Shown in pieces: positions 10,845 through 22,255 of a DNA stretch of 64,000 bases. Numbering within the stretch: the stretch's first letter is position 1; every line of letters begins with the position of its first letter. The translations under genes and the position numbers were made by a program. The stretch covers positions 115,425,838-115,489,837 of the forward strand of contig NC_082687.1 of the NCBI RefSeq assembly GCF_949987515.2. The letters are read 5' to 3'. The notes beneath the pieces are model-generated. The model was not told where the DNA came from and did no database searches. It saw only the letters and a program-made list of their open reading frames with translations. This DNA comes from Delphinus delphis (lineage: Eukaryota; Chordata; Mammalia; Artiodactyla; Delphinidae).

Positions 10845-11053
10845 GGGGCTTCCCTGGTGGTGCAGTGGTTGAGAGTCCGCCTGCCAATGCAGTAACACAG
10901 GTTCGTGCCCCGGTCTGGGAGGATCCCACATGCCGCGGAGTGGCTAGGCCCGTGATCCATGGCCGCTGAGCCTGCATGTCTGGAGCCTGTGCTCCACAAC
11001 GGGAGAGGCCACAACAGTGAGAGGTCCATGTACCGCAAAAAAAAAAAAAAAAA
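10845..11053 (+). mobile_element. CHR SINE (tRNA-derived) inside the L1-B 5' UTR
   Basis: Starts 'ggggcttccctggtggtgca', carries an A-box-like 'tgcagtggttgaga' and a B-box-like 'ggttcgtgcccc', and ends in about 17 A. It is flanked by a perfect 14-bp duplication, 'aaaagaatagggac', at 10831-10844 and 11054-11067. L1-B 5' UTR text is continuous across it, so the SINE is younger than L1-B. Confidence 0.95.
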
Positions 11054-11463
11054 AAAAGAATAGGGACAGGACCTGCACCAGTGGGAGAGAGCAGTGAAGG
11101 AGAAAAGGTTTCCACACACTAGGAAGCCCCTTCGCAAGCGGAGACTGCGGGTGGTGGAGGTGGGGCGGGGGAAGCTTCAGGGCAGCGGAGGAGAGTGCAG
11201 CAACAGGGGTGTGGAGGGCAAAGCAGAGAGATTCCCGCAGAGAGGATTGGTGCCGACCAGCACTCACCAGCCTGAGAGGCTTGTTTGCTCAACTGCCGGT
11301 ACAGCAGTTTGTGCGAACAAAGAAGAGAAAAGGAAATTTCTCCCAGCAGCCTCAGGAGCAGCGGGTTAAATCTCCACAATCAAGTTGATGTACCCTGCAT
11401 CTGTGAAATACCTGAATAGACAATGAATCATCCCAAATTGAGGGGGTGGAATTTGGGAGCAAC

Positions 11464-11775
11464 AATATATATATATATATATATATTTTTTTTTTTTTTC
11501 CTTTTTTCTCTTTTTGTGAGTGTGTATGTGTATGCTTCTGTGTGTGATTTTGTCTGTATACCTTTGCTTTTACCATTTGTCCTACCATTCTGTCTGTCCG
11601 TTTTTGTTTTTTTAGTATAGTTTTTAAGACTTGTTATCATTGGTGGATTTGTTTTTTGGTTTGGTTGCTCTCCTTTCTTCTTTTATTTTTTAATACTTAA
11701 AAAATAATTGTTAACAATTTTTTTAATTTTAATAAATTTATTTTATCTTCTTTCTTTCTTTCTTTTTTCCCTCCC
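11464..11775 (+). repeat. (TA)n and T-rich tract in the L1-B 5' UTR
   Basis: A short (AT) run at about 11464-11487 is followed by T-rich sequence with 'gtgtgtatgtgtatgc' and ending in 'cttctttctttctttctttt'. The T-rich part corresponds to 6155-6660 in L1-A. Confidence 0.75.
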
Positions 11776-12305
11776 TTTTATTCTGAGCCATGTGGATGAC
11801 AGGCTCTTGGTGCTCCATCCAGGTGTCAGGGCTGTGCCTCTGAGGTGGGAGAACCAAGTTCAGGACACGGGTCCACAAGAAACCTCCCAGCTCCATGTAA
11901 TAGAAAATAGCAAAAATCTCCCAGAGATCTCCATCTCAATGCCAAGACACAGCTCCACTCAACAACCAGCAAGCTACAGTGCAGGACACCCTATGCTAAA
12001 CAACTAGCAAGACAGGAACACAACCCCATCCATTAGCAGAGATGCTGCCTAAAATCATAAGGCCACAGGCACCCCAAAACACACCAAGAGACGTGGACCT
12101 GCCCACCAGAAAGACAAGATCCAGCCGCATCCACCAGAACACAGGCACTAGTCCTCTCCACCAAGAAGCGTACACAACCCACTGAACCAAGCTTAGCCAC
12201 TGGGGACAGACACCAAAAACAATGGGGACTATGAACCAGCAGGATGTGAACAGGAGACACAAAGCACGGTAAGTTGAGAAAAAAGAGAAGACAGGGAAAA
12301 AGCAG

Positions 12306-13169
12306 ATGAAGGAGCAAGGCAAAAACCCACCAGATCTAACAAATGAAGAGGAAATAAGCAGTCTACTTGAAAAAGAATTCAGAATAATGATAGTAAAGAT
12401 GATCCAAAATCTTGGGAATACAATGGAGAAAATACAAGAAACGTTTAACAAGGACCCAGAAGAACTAAAGACCAAACAAACAATGATGAACAACACAATA
12501 AATGAAATTAAAAATTCTCTAGAAGGGATCAATAGCAGGATAACTGAGACAGAAGAACGGATAAGTGACCTGGAAGATAAAATAGTGGAAATTACTGCAG
12601 ACCAGAATAAAGAAAAATGAATGAAAAGAATTGAGGACAGTCTCAGAGAACTCTGAGACAACATTAATTGGACCAACATTCGAATTATAGGGGCCCCAGA
12701 AGAAGAAGAGAAAAAGAAAGGGACTGAGAAAATATTTGAAGAGGTGATAGTTGAAAACTTCCCTAATATGGGAAAGGAAATAGTTAATCAAGTCCAGGAA
12801 GCACAGAGAGTCCCATATAGGATAAATCCAAGGAGTAACATGTCAATATACATATCAATAAAACTATCAAAAATTAAGTACAAAGAGAAAACATTAAAAG
12901 CAGCAAGGGAAAAACAACAAAAAACACACAAGGGAATCCCCGTAAGGTTAACAGCTCATCTTTCAGCAGATATTCTGCAAACCAGAAGGGAGTGGCAGGA
13001 CATATTTAAAGTGATGAAGGAGAAAAAGCAACAAACACAATTACTCTACCTAGCAAGGATCTCATTCAGATTTGATGGAGAAATTATAACCTTTATAAAC
13101 AAGCAAAAGCTAAGAGAATTTAGGACCCACAAACCAGCTTTACAACAAATGCTAAAGGAACTTCTCTAG
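12306..13169 (+). pseudogene. L1-B ORF1 protein, two in-frame stops
   Basis: RNA-binding chaperone of L1 particles. One frame runs from the ATG at 12306 to the stop at 13167-13169, broken only by TGA at 12618-12620 (family Arg) and TGA at 12654-12656 (family Trp). Part 1 has the coiled coil ('RITETEERISDLEDKIVEI'). Part 2 has the RNA-recognition and C-terminal domains ('NIRIIGAPEEEE', 'AAREKQQ', 'REWQDIFKVMKEK'). The usual upstream start codon, about 7 codons earlier, appears mutated to AAG. The length without stops is about 287 codons, close to full for this L1 type. Only two stops mark it as fairly young. Confidence 0.9.
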
Positions 13170-13227
13170 GCAGGAAACACAAGAGAAGGAAAAGATCTAC
13201 AATAACAAACCCAAAACAATTAAGAAA

Positions 13228-16200
13228 ATGGTAATACGAACAAACATATCGATAATTACCTTACATGTAAATGGATTAAATGTTCCCACCAAAAGACATA
13301 GACTGGCTGAATGGATACAAAAACAAGACCCATATATATGCTGTCTACAAGAGACCCACTTCAGACCTAGGGACACATACAGACTGAAAGTGAGGGGATG
13401 GAAGAAGATAGTCCATGCAAATGGAAATCAACAGAAAGCTGGAGTAGCAAATCTCATATCAGACAAAATAGACATCAAAATAAAGACTATTAGAAGAGAC
13501 AAAGAAGGACACTACATAATGATCAAGGGATCGATCCAAGAAGAAGATTTAACAATTGTAAATATTTATGCCCCCAACATAGGATCACCTCAATACATAA
13601 GGCAAATACTAACAGCCATAAAAGGGGAAATCGACCGTAACACAATCATAGTAGGGGACTTTAACACCCCACTTTCACCAGTGGACAGATCATCCAAAAT
13701 GAAAATAAATAAGGAAACACAAACTTCAAATGATACATTAAACAAGATGGACTTCATTGATATTTATAGGACATTCCATCCAAAAACAACAGAATACACT
13801 TTCTTCTCAAGTGCTCATGGAACATTCTCCAGGATAGATCATATCTTGGGTCACAAATCAAGCCTTGGTAAATTTAAGAAAAGTGAAATTGTATCAAGTA
13901 TCTTTTCCAACCACAAGCCTATGAGACTAGACATCAATTATAGGAAAAAATCTAAAAAATACAAACATATGGAGGCTTAACAATGCAGTATTAAATAACC
14001 AAGACATCTCTGAAGATATCAAAGAGGAAATCAAAAAATACCTAGAAACAAATGACAATGAAAACACGATGACCCAAAACCTATGGGATGCAGCAAAAGC
14101 AGTTTTAAGAGGGAAGTTTATAGCAATACAATCCTAGCTTAAGAAACAAGAAACATCTCAAATAAACAACCCAACCTTACACCTAAAGCAATTAGAGAAA
14201 GAAGAACAAAAAAACCCCAAAGTTAGCAGAAGGAAGGAAATCATAAAGATCAGACCAGAAATAAATGAAAAAGAATTGAAGGAAACAATAGAAAAGATCA
14301 ATAAAACTAAAAGCTGGTTCTTTGAGAAGATAAACAAAATTGATAAACCATTAGCCAGACTCATCAAGAAAAGAAGGGAGAAGACTCATATCAATAGAAT
14401 TAGAAATGAAAAAGGAGAAGTAACAACTGACACTGCAGAAATACAAAGGATCATGAGAGATTGCTATAAGCAACTGTATGCCAATAAAATGGACAACCTG
14501 GAAGAAACGGACAAATCCTTAGAAATGCACAACCTTTGGAGCCTGAACCAGGAAGGAGACAATATGAACAAACCAATCACAAGCACTGAAATTGAAAGTA
14601 TGATTAAAAATCTTCCAACAAACAAACGCCAAGGACCAGATGGCTTCACAGGTGAATTCTATCAAACATTTAGAGAAGAACAAACACCTGTCATTCTCAA
14701 ACTCTTCCAAAATATAGCTGAGGGAGAAACACTCCCAATCTCATTTTACGAGGCCACCATCACCCTGATACCAAAACCAGACAAAGGTGTCACAAAAAAC
14801 ACAATTACTGGCCAATATCACTGATGAACAAAGATGCGGAAATCCTCAACAAAATACTAGCAAACAGAATCCAATGGCACATTAAAAGGATCATACACCA
14901 TGATCAAGTGGGGTTTGTCCAAGGAATGCAAGGTTTCTTCAATATATGCGAATCAGTCAATGTTAACAAAATGAAGGAGAAAAACCACATGATCATCTCA
15001 ATAGATGCAGAGAAAGCTTTCAACAAAATTCAACACCAATTTATGATAAAAACCCTCCAGAAAGTAGGAATAGAGGGAAGTTTCCTCAATATAATAAAGG
15101 CCGTATATGACAAACCCACAGCCATCATCATCCTCAATGGTGAAAAACTGAAAAAATTTCAACTAAAATCAGGAACAAGACAAGGTTGCCCACTCTCATC
15201 ACTATTATTCAACATAGTTTTGGAAGTTTTAGCCACAGCAATCAGAGAAGAAAAAGAAATAAAGGGAATCCAAATTGGAAAAGAAGAAGTAAAGCTGTCA
15301 CTGTTTGTTGATGACATACTATACATAAAGAATCCTAAAGATGCTACCAGAAAACTACTAGAGCTAATCAATGAATTTAGTAAAGTAGCAGGATACAAAA
15401 TTAATGCACAGAAATCTCTTGAATTCCTATACACTAATGATGAAAATCTGAAACTGAAATTAAGAAAACACTCCCATTTATCACTGCAACGAAAAGAATA
15501 AAACATCTAGGTATAAACCTACCTAAGGAAACAAAAGACCTGTATGCAGAAAATTATCAGACACTGATGGAAGAAACTGAAGATGATACAAAGAGATGGA
15601 GAGATAGACCATGTTCTTGGATTGGAAGAATCAACATTGTGAAAATGACTCTACTACCCAAAGTAATCTACAGATTCAATGCAATTCCTATCAAACTACC
15701 ACTGGCATTTTTCACAGAACTAGAACTAAAAGTTTCAAAATTTGTGTGGAAACACAAAAGACCCCCGAATAGCCAAAGCAATCTTGAGAAAGAAAAACGA
15801 AGCTGGAGGAATCAGGCTCCCAGACTTCAGACTAGACTACAAAGCTACAGTAATCAAGACAGTATGGTACTGGTACAAAAAACAGAAATATAAATCTGTG
15901 GAACAGGATAGAAAGCCCAGAGATAAACTCATGTACATATGGTCACCTTATCTTTGATAAAGGAGGCAAGAATATACAGTGGAGAAAAGGCAGCCTCTTC
16001 AAGAAGTGGTGCTGGGAAAACTGGACAGCTACATGTAAAAGAACGAAATTAGAACATTCCCTAACACCATACACAAAAATAAATTCAAAATGGATTAAAG
16101 ACCTAAATGTAAGGCAAGACACTATCAAACTCTTAGAGGAAAATATAGGCAGAACACTCTATGACATAAATCACAGCAAGATTCTTTTTGACCCACCTCC

Positions 16201-17024
16201 TAGAGAAATGGAAATAAAAACAAAAATAAACAAATGGGACCTAATGAAACTTCAAAGCTTTTGCACAGCAAAGGAAACCATAAACAAGACCAAAAGACAA
16301 CCCTCAGAATGGGAGAAAATATTTGCAAATGAAGGAACTGACAAAGGATTAATCTCCAAAATTTACAAGCAGCTCATGCAGCTTAATATCAAAAAAAACA
16401 AACAACCCAATCAGAAAAATGGGCAGAAGACCTAAAGAGAAATTTCTCCATAGAATATACAGATTGCCAACAAACACATGAAAGAATGCTCAACATCATT
16501 AATCATCAGAGAAATGCAAATCAAAACTACATTGAGATATCATCTCACACCGGTCAGAATGGCCATCATCAAAAAATCTACAAATAATAAATGCTGTAGA
16601 TGGTGTGGAGAAAAGGGAACCCTCTTGCACTGTTGGTGGGAATGTAAAATGATACAGCCACTATGGAGAACAGTATGGAGTTTCCTTAAAAAAACTAAAA
16701 ATTGAACTACCATATGACCCAGCAATCCCCCTACTGGGTATATACCTGAGAAAACCATAATTCAAAGAGTCCTGTACCAAAATGTTCATTGCAGCTCTAT
16801 GTACAATAGCCAGGTCATGGAAGCAATCTAAGTGTCCTTCAACAGCTGAATGCATAAAGAAGATGTGGCACATACATACACTGGAATATTACTCTTCCAT
16901 ATAAAGAAACAAAATTCAATTATTTGTAGTGAGCTGGAGGAACCTAGAGTCTGTCATACAGAGTGAAGTAAGTCAGAAAGAGAAAAACAAATACTGTATG
17001 CTAACACATATATATGGAACCTAA
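13228..17024 (+). pseudogene. L1-B ORF2 (endonuclease-reverse transcriptase), frameshifted
   Basis: Starts 58 bp after ORF1 ends. The endonuclease reads cleanly for 250 codons (13228-13980). It has 'LQETHF', 'VGDFNTPLS' and 'SRIDHIL', but the Asn expected near residue 14 is His ('TLHVNGLN'). The catalytic 'SDH' near the domain end is 'SNH', which removes an Asp needed for nicking. Frameshifts follow near 13960, 14820, 15500 and 15900. Blocks at 14276-14824 and 14824-15501 hold the reverse transcriptase: '[12 protein letters not shown]', '[14 protein letters not shown]' and the active site 'FVDD' (15304-15315), with both Asp kept. The C-terminal Cys-His knuckle '[18 protein letters not shown]' survives at about 16595-16650. 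Not functional. Confidence 0.9.
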
Positions 17025-17396
17025 AAAAAAAAAAGGTCATGAAGAACCTAGGGGCAAGATGGGAATGAAGACACAGACCTACTAGAGAATGGACTTGAGG
17101 ATATGGGGAGGGCAAAGGATAGGGTGGGACAAAGTGAGAGAGTGGCATGGACATATATACCCTACCAAACATAAAATACATATCTAGTGGGAAGCAGCCA
17201 CATAGCACAGGGAGATCAGCTTGGTTCTTTGTGACCACCTAGAGGGGTAGGATAGGGAGGGTGGGAGGGAGGAAGACGCAAGAGGGAAGACATATGGGGA
17301 CATATGTATATGTAAAACTGATTCACTTTGTTATAAAGCAGAAACTAACAGACCACTGTAAAGCAATTATACTCCAATAAAGATGTTTAAAATATA

Positions 17397-19426
17397 TATA
17401 TGATTATCTCAAGGCAGAAAAGGCTTTTGACAAAATTCAACACCCATTTATGATAAAAACTCTCCAGAATGTGGGCATAGAGGGAACCTAATAAAACATA
17501 ATAACATAATAAAAGCCAAATACAACAAACCCATGGCAAACATCATTCTCAATGGTGAAAAACTGAAAACATTTCCCCGAAGATCAGGAACAAGACAAGG
17601 GTGTCCACTCTCACCACTATTATTCAACATCATTTTGGAAGTCCTAGCCATGGCAATCAGAGAAGAAAAAGAAAAGGAATGTAAATTGGAAAAGAAGTAA
17701 AACTGTCACTGTTTGCAGTTGACATGATACTATACACACAAAATCCTAAAGATGCCACCAGACAACTACTAGAGCTAATCAACGAATTTAGTAGTCACAG
17801 GATACAAAATTAATGCACATAAATTTCTTGCATACCTATACACTAACAATGAAAGATCAGAAAGAGAAATTAAGGAAACAACCCGATTTACCATTTCAAA
17901 AAGAAGAATAAAATACCTAGGAATAAATCTACCTAAGGAGACAAAAGACCTATATGCAGAAAACTATAAGATGCTGATGAAAGAAATCAAAGATGACACA
18001 AACAGTTGGAGAGAAATACCATGTTCTTGGATTGGAAGAATCAATATCATGGAAATGACTATACTACCTAAAGCAATCTACGTATTCAATGCAATCCCTA
18101 TCAAATTACCAATGGCTTTTTTCAGAGAACTAGAACAGAAAATTTTACAATTTTTATGGAAACACAATGACCCTCAATAGCTAAAGCAATCTTAAGAAAA
18201 ATGCAGCTGGAGGAGTCAGGATCCCTAATTTCAGACTATACTACAAAGCTACATTCAGCAAATCAGTATGGCTCTGGCACAAAATCAGAAACATAGACCA
18301 ATGGAACAGGATAGAAAGTCCAGAGATGAACCCATGCACATATGGTCCCCTAGTCTATGACAAAGGGGGTAAAAATATACAATGGAGAAAAGGCAGCTTC
18401 TTCAACCAGTGGTGCTGGGAAAACTGGACAGCTACATGTAAAAGAATGAAATTAGAACACTCCCTAACACCATACACAGAAATAAACTCCAAATGGATTA
18501 CAGACCTGAACATAAGACCAGGCACTATCAAACTCTTAGAGGAAAACATAGGCAGAACACTTTATGACATAAATCACAGCAAGATCCTTTTTGACCCACC
18601 TCCTAAAGAAATGGAAATAAAAACAAAAGTAAGCAAATGGGACCTGATGAAACTTAAGCTTTTGCACAGCAAAGGAAACCATAAACAAGACAAAAAGACA
18701 ACCCTCAGAATGGGAGAAAATATTTGCAAATGAAGCAACTGACAATGGATTAATCTCCAAAATATGTAAACAGCTCATGAAGCTTAATATCAAAAAAACA
18801 AACAATCTAATCCAAAAATGGGCAGAAGACCTAAACAGACATTTCTCTAAAGACGACATACAGATGGGTAACAAACACATGAAAAGATGCTCAACATCAC
18901 TAATTATTAGAGAAATTCTAATCAAAACTACAATGAGGTACCACCTCACATGGGTCAGAATGGCCATTATTTAAAAATCTACAAACAATAAATGCTGGAG
19001 AGGGTGTGGAGAAAAGGCAACCCTCTTGCACTGTTGGTGGGAATGTATACTGATACAGCCACTATGGAGAACAGTATGGAGGTTCCTTAAAAAACTAAAA
19101 ATAGAACTACCATATGACCCAGCAATCCCACTACTGGGCATATATCCTGAGAAAACCATAATTCTAAAACACATATGCACCCCAATGTTCATTGCAGCAC
19201 TATTTACAATTACCAGGACATGGAAGCAACCTAAATTCCCATCAACAGAGGAATGGATAAAGACAATGTGCTACATATATACAATGGAATATTACTCAGC
19301 CCTAAAAAGGAATGAAATTGGGTCATTTGTAGAGACGTGGTTGGACCTAGAGACTGTTATACAGAGTGAATTAAGTCAAAAGAGAAAAACAAATATCATA
19401 TATTAACACATATATATGGAATCTAG
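17397..19426 (+). pseudogene. L1-A ORF2, C-terminal part (reverse transcriptase, Cys-His region)
   Basis: Continues the ORF2 begun at 8391. It enters at '[10 protein letters not shown]' (motif A), then '[14 protein letters not shown]'. The active-site motif reads 'FAVD' (17712-17723) instead of 'FADD', so one catalytic Asp is lost by a single base change. Further clean blocks are 17971-18180, 18326-18733 and 19026-19406, the last with 'HCWWEC' and '[11 protein letters not shown]'. The frame changes between blocks. Non-functional. Confidence 0.85.
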
Positions 19427-19759
19427 AAAAATGGTATAAATGATCTTATTTGCAAATAGAGACACAGACATAGAGAATAAAACATATGAACACCAAGCAG
19501 GGAAGGGTAAGGTGGGATGAATTGGGAGATTGGGATTGACATACATACACCATTGATACTATGTATAAAATAAATAACTAATGAGAACCTACTATACAGC
19601 ACAGGGAACTCTACTCAGTGCTCTGTGGTGAACTAAATGGGAAGGAAATCCAAAAAAGAGGGGATATGTGACTAGTATAGCTGATTCAGTTTGTTGTACA
19701 GTACAAACTAACACAACATTGTAAAGCAACTATACTCCAATAAAAATTAATTATAAAAA
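17397..19759 (+). mobile_element. L1-A, right part: rest of ORF2, 3' UTR, A-rich tail
   Basis: Resumes L1-A ORF2 exactly where 10168 stopped. The right target-site copy is 17397-17406. ORF2 ends at about 19426 and a 3' UTR follows with 'cagcacagggaactctactc' and 'caactatactccaataaaa'. The element ends in an A-rich tail (19740-19759) and the right target-site copy of the L1-A insertion (19760-19774). The 3' UTR is of an older type than that of L1-B and resembles those at 41225-41783 and 58546-58735. Confidence 0.85.
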
Positions 19760-19774
19760 AGAAGTCTAAAAATA

Positions 19775-20560
19775 ACAAATGTTGCAGTGGATGTGGAGAA
19801 AATGGAACCCTAGCACACTGTTGGTGGAGTTGTAAATCGGTGCAGCCACTGTGGAAAACAGTATGAAGTTTCCTCAAAAAACTAAAACTAGAGCTACCAC
19901 ATGATCCAGTAATTCTTCTGCTGGGTATATGTGCAAAGAAAATGAAAACAGTAATTTGAAAAGTTTCATGCATCCCAATGTTCATAGCAGCATTATTTAC
20001 AATAGCCAAGATGTGGCAGCAGTCTAAGAGCCCATTAACAGATGAATGGATAAAGATGTGATATATATACATAATGGAATACTCCTCAGCCATAAAAAGA
20101 ATGAAATTCTGCCATCTGCAACAACGTGGATGGACCTAGAGAGTATCACGTTTAGTGCAGTAAGTCAGAGAAAGACAAATACTGTTATCACTTATATAAC
20201 AGTGGACTCTGAAAAGTAAAAAACAAAAAAACAAAAAAACAAAAACCACAAAAGAAAACCTAAAAAACCCAAAACAAAAAACAAACGTATTAACAAAACA
20301 AACAGATTCACAGATACAGAGAACTAGTGATTACCAGTAGGGAGCGGGTAGGGGAAAGGGGCAAGATAGGAGCATGAAATTGAGAATCTACTACATATAA
20401 AATTGATAAGCAACAAGGATATATTGTACAGCACAGAGAAATATAGCCATTATTTTGTAATAACTTTAAATGGAGTATCATCTATAAAAATATTGAATCA
20501 CTATGTTGCACACCTGAAAGTAATATTGTAAATCAACTACACTTCAGTTAAAAAGAAACT
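19775..20560 (+). mobile_element. L1-0, right part: end of ORF2 and 3' UTR
   Basis: Picks up L1-0 ORF2 after the right target-site copy of L1-A. 'ggatgtggagaaaatggaac' and 'cactgttggtgga' are the Cys-His region, 'atgttcatagcagcattatt' the next block, and the 3' UTR ends 'aaatcaactacacttcagtt'. An A/C-rich run at 20216-20300 interrupts the early 3' UTR. Confidence 0.8.
20216..20300 (+). repeat. A-rich (caaaaaa)n low-complexity run
   Basis: Irregular repeats of 'acaaaaaa' and 'aaaacc' within the L1-0 3' UTR, probably grown from an A-rich stretch. Confidence 0.8.
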
Positions 20561-20900
20561 AAACATAGCAAACCCTATAACTCAATCATTACACTCATAG
20601 ATATTTAACCTACCTATTTGTTCATGTGTCTGCCCCCCAAAATCCCAAGAGTATTTATAATAGAATCACTACCAACAGTTCAATGGATCAATAATTGTGA
20701 TACACTCATACACTGGAACACTATAGAGTTATGCATAATTAAATTAGTACTATACACAACAGCATGAATGAATTCATGAATATTAAGTGAAATAAACCAG
20801 GCTTGGGAGAATGTGTTTGCACACACAAAATTATATACACATAATATACATAAAATCATAAATATTTTAAAACATATATGTATATGATTTTATCTAAGTA
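20561..20900 (+). mobile_element. Probable very old L1 3'-end remnant
   Basis: 'tacactcatacactggaaca', 'gcatgaatgaattcatgaat' and 'attaagtgaaataaaccagg' follow the order of the end of L1 ORF2 and early 3' UTR, but are very diverged. Its relation to the old piece at 4085-4547 is not clear. Confidence 0.45.
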
Positions 20901-22015
20901 GATTTCAAAAAACAAGAAAATAATCTATGATATAAAACTCCAGTAAACACTTTCCAAAGAAAGTATTGACTTGGTGGAAAGGGAGGTACTTAAAAGAGGA
21001 AATCTTACACGTGGTACTGGCAAGGTTGTATTTCCAGATATATGGGCTTGAAACAAGAGTACGTCATGTTATGGAAAATACTTTGAACTGAAAGCATGAT
21101 TTGTGAATTTTTCCATGCGTTTAATTATATTTACTGCCAGTTTTTTTTAATTCAAGGTTAAGTGACTGTATTTTCAAAAAATTTTGTTAAGTAGTATTTT
21201 CATGGAAATACAAGTTAAAATAGAGCAAATATATATTGTTTGAACCATGCATTAAATATTTATTTCATGAGGAAAATGGCTTAGGTAAATAGTCAATAAA
21301 CGCATGAAATATATCACTGCTTATAAATGCCATTATCAAAGCTGCACTTGAAGTGATTAGTAATTTCTCTAATAGATGGGTGACATGAGCATAAATAAAA
21401 TTATCTAAGTTACATTAAAATGTCCGTAATAGGCACAGAATTTTAACTGTCAGCAACTTCATAAGAACCCTAATTAAAAGGTGTGGCATTGAAGATAATT
21501 TAAGGTAATGAAGCATATATATTCAACTATATTTAGCAGAATTTTTCCTAAGAAAATGAAGTTAATATTATAATTACTAAAATTGTGGTCTACATTAATA
21601 AACATTGTAAAATCAACCCAGCACATAAACTCTCCCAAATGAATGGGAAAGGGGAACTGTACTTTTCTTTTTTCTTTTTTTGGCCCCAGAAGAATATATT
21701 AAGAGATATTTTACCCTATTTCCTCAATACATTACTATTCTTGAATTTTCTTGAATTATGTGTTAGTTACAACCAAATGAAACACCTGGAAGAAAATTGA
21801 AAAATTAAGTCATTAGGAAATGTGTGTAGATGTCAAATGTAGACTTACACTGTTATTGGTATATATGAGAAAAAGAGTTTTCATTATATGAATGTCACTT
21901 GTGACATTATATGAATGTGCTGTATTATAGTTATGGAAATCTATACAGGAATATATTATGAACCAAGGATCCTTTTCTGACTGAATTTGGCTTATGTGTG
22001 GTGTAATATTGCAAG
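20901..22015. other. Single-copy AT-rich DNA, no gene seen
   Basis: No repeat family, RNA gene or coding frame is recognised. The only frame (71 codons at 21585) crosses a T-rich run and is not convincing. Confidence 0.55.
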
Positions 22016-22019
22016 GGCT

Positions 22020-22255
22020 TTGAAGTCTGGCCAACATCTGATATCAAACCATATCTCCACATGTTGCTAAGTGGGTGATCTTAGAAATAGGTTGTTATTC
22101 TATACCTTGTGTCTCACTTTCTTCATCTGTAAATGCAAAAAAATAGTAATACCTATCCCTACTGGACGAGTGTGAGTATGAGATAACATCACACACTTAA
22201 AACACTTCACAAATGGTGTAGAATGAGAACCTCACAAATATTATCTATTGTTACT
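22020..22255 (+). mobile_element. MIR SINE
   Basis: The core and 3' part are recognisable: 'tgtgtctcactttcttcatc', 'tgtaaatgcaaaaaaatagt', 'aatacctatccctactgga' and 'gagtatgagataacatcaca'. These match the 'cctcagtttcctcatctgtaaaatgg...' pattern of mammal-wide MIRs. It is highly diverged. Confidence 0.75.

Larger units (their letters stand above)
10650..17396 (+). mobile_element. L1-B, full-length L1 nested in L1-A
   Basis: LINE-1 with all parts in order: 5' UTR from about 10650 ('ggcagaagagtaagacgtgg'), interrupted by a CHR SINE; a T-rich tract; ORF1 12306-13169; ORF2 13228-17024; and a 3' UTR with 'gtgggaagcagccacatagc' and 'actccaataaagatg' just before a short A/T tail at 17386-17396. It is clearly less decayed than L1-A. 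Without the SINE it is about 6.5 kb. The 5' UTR seems to lack a middle segment near 11300. Its 3' UTR is of the same type as the short copy at 48127-48362. Confidence 0.9.

Noticed and set aside
11995..12679. 227-codon minus-strand frame
   Set aside because: Antisense of the L1-B 5' UTR end and ORF1 coiled coil, where the A-rich sense strand makes a T-rich, stop-poor antisense frame.
17397..19759. A third, independent 5'-truncated L1 next to L1-B
   Set aside because: Its first base continues L1-A ORF2 from 10168, and the junction carries a duplicated 10-bp core, so it is the other half of L1-A.
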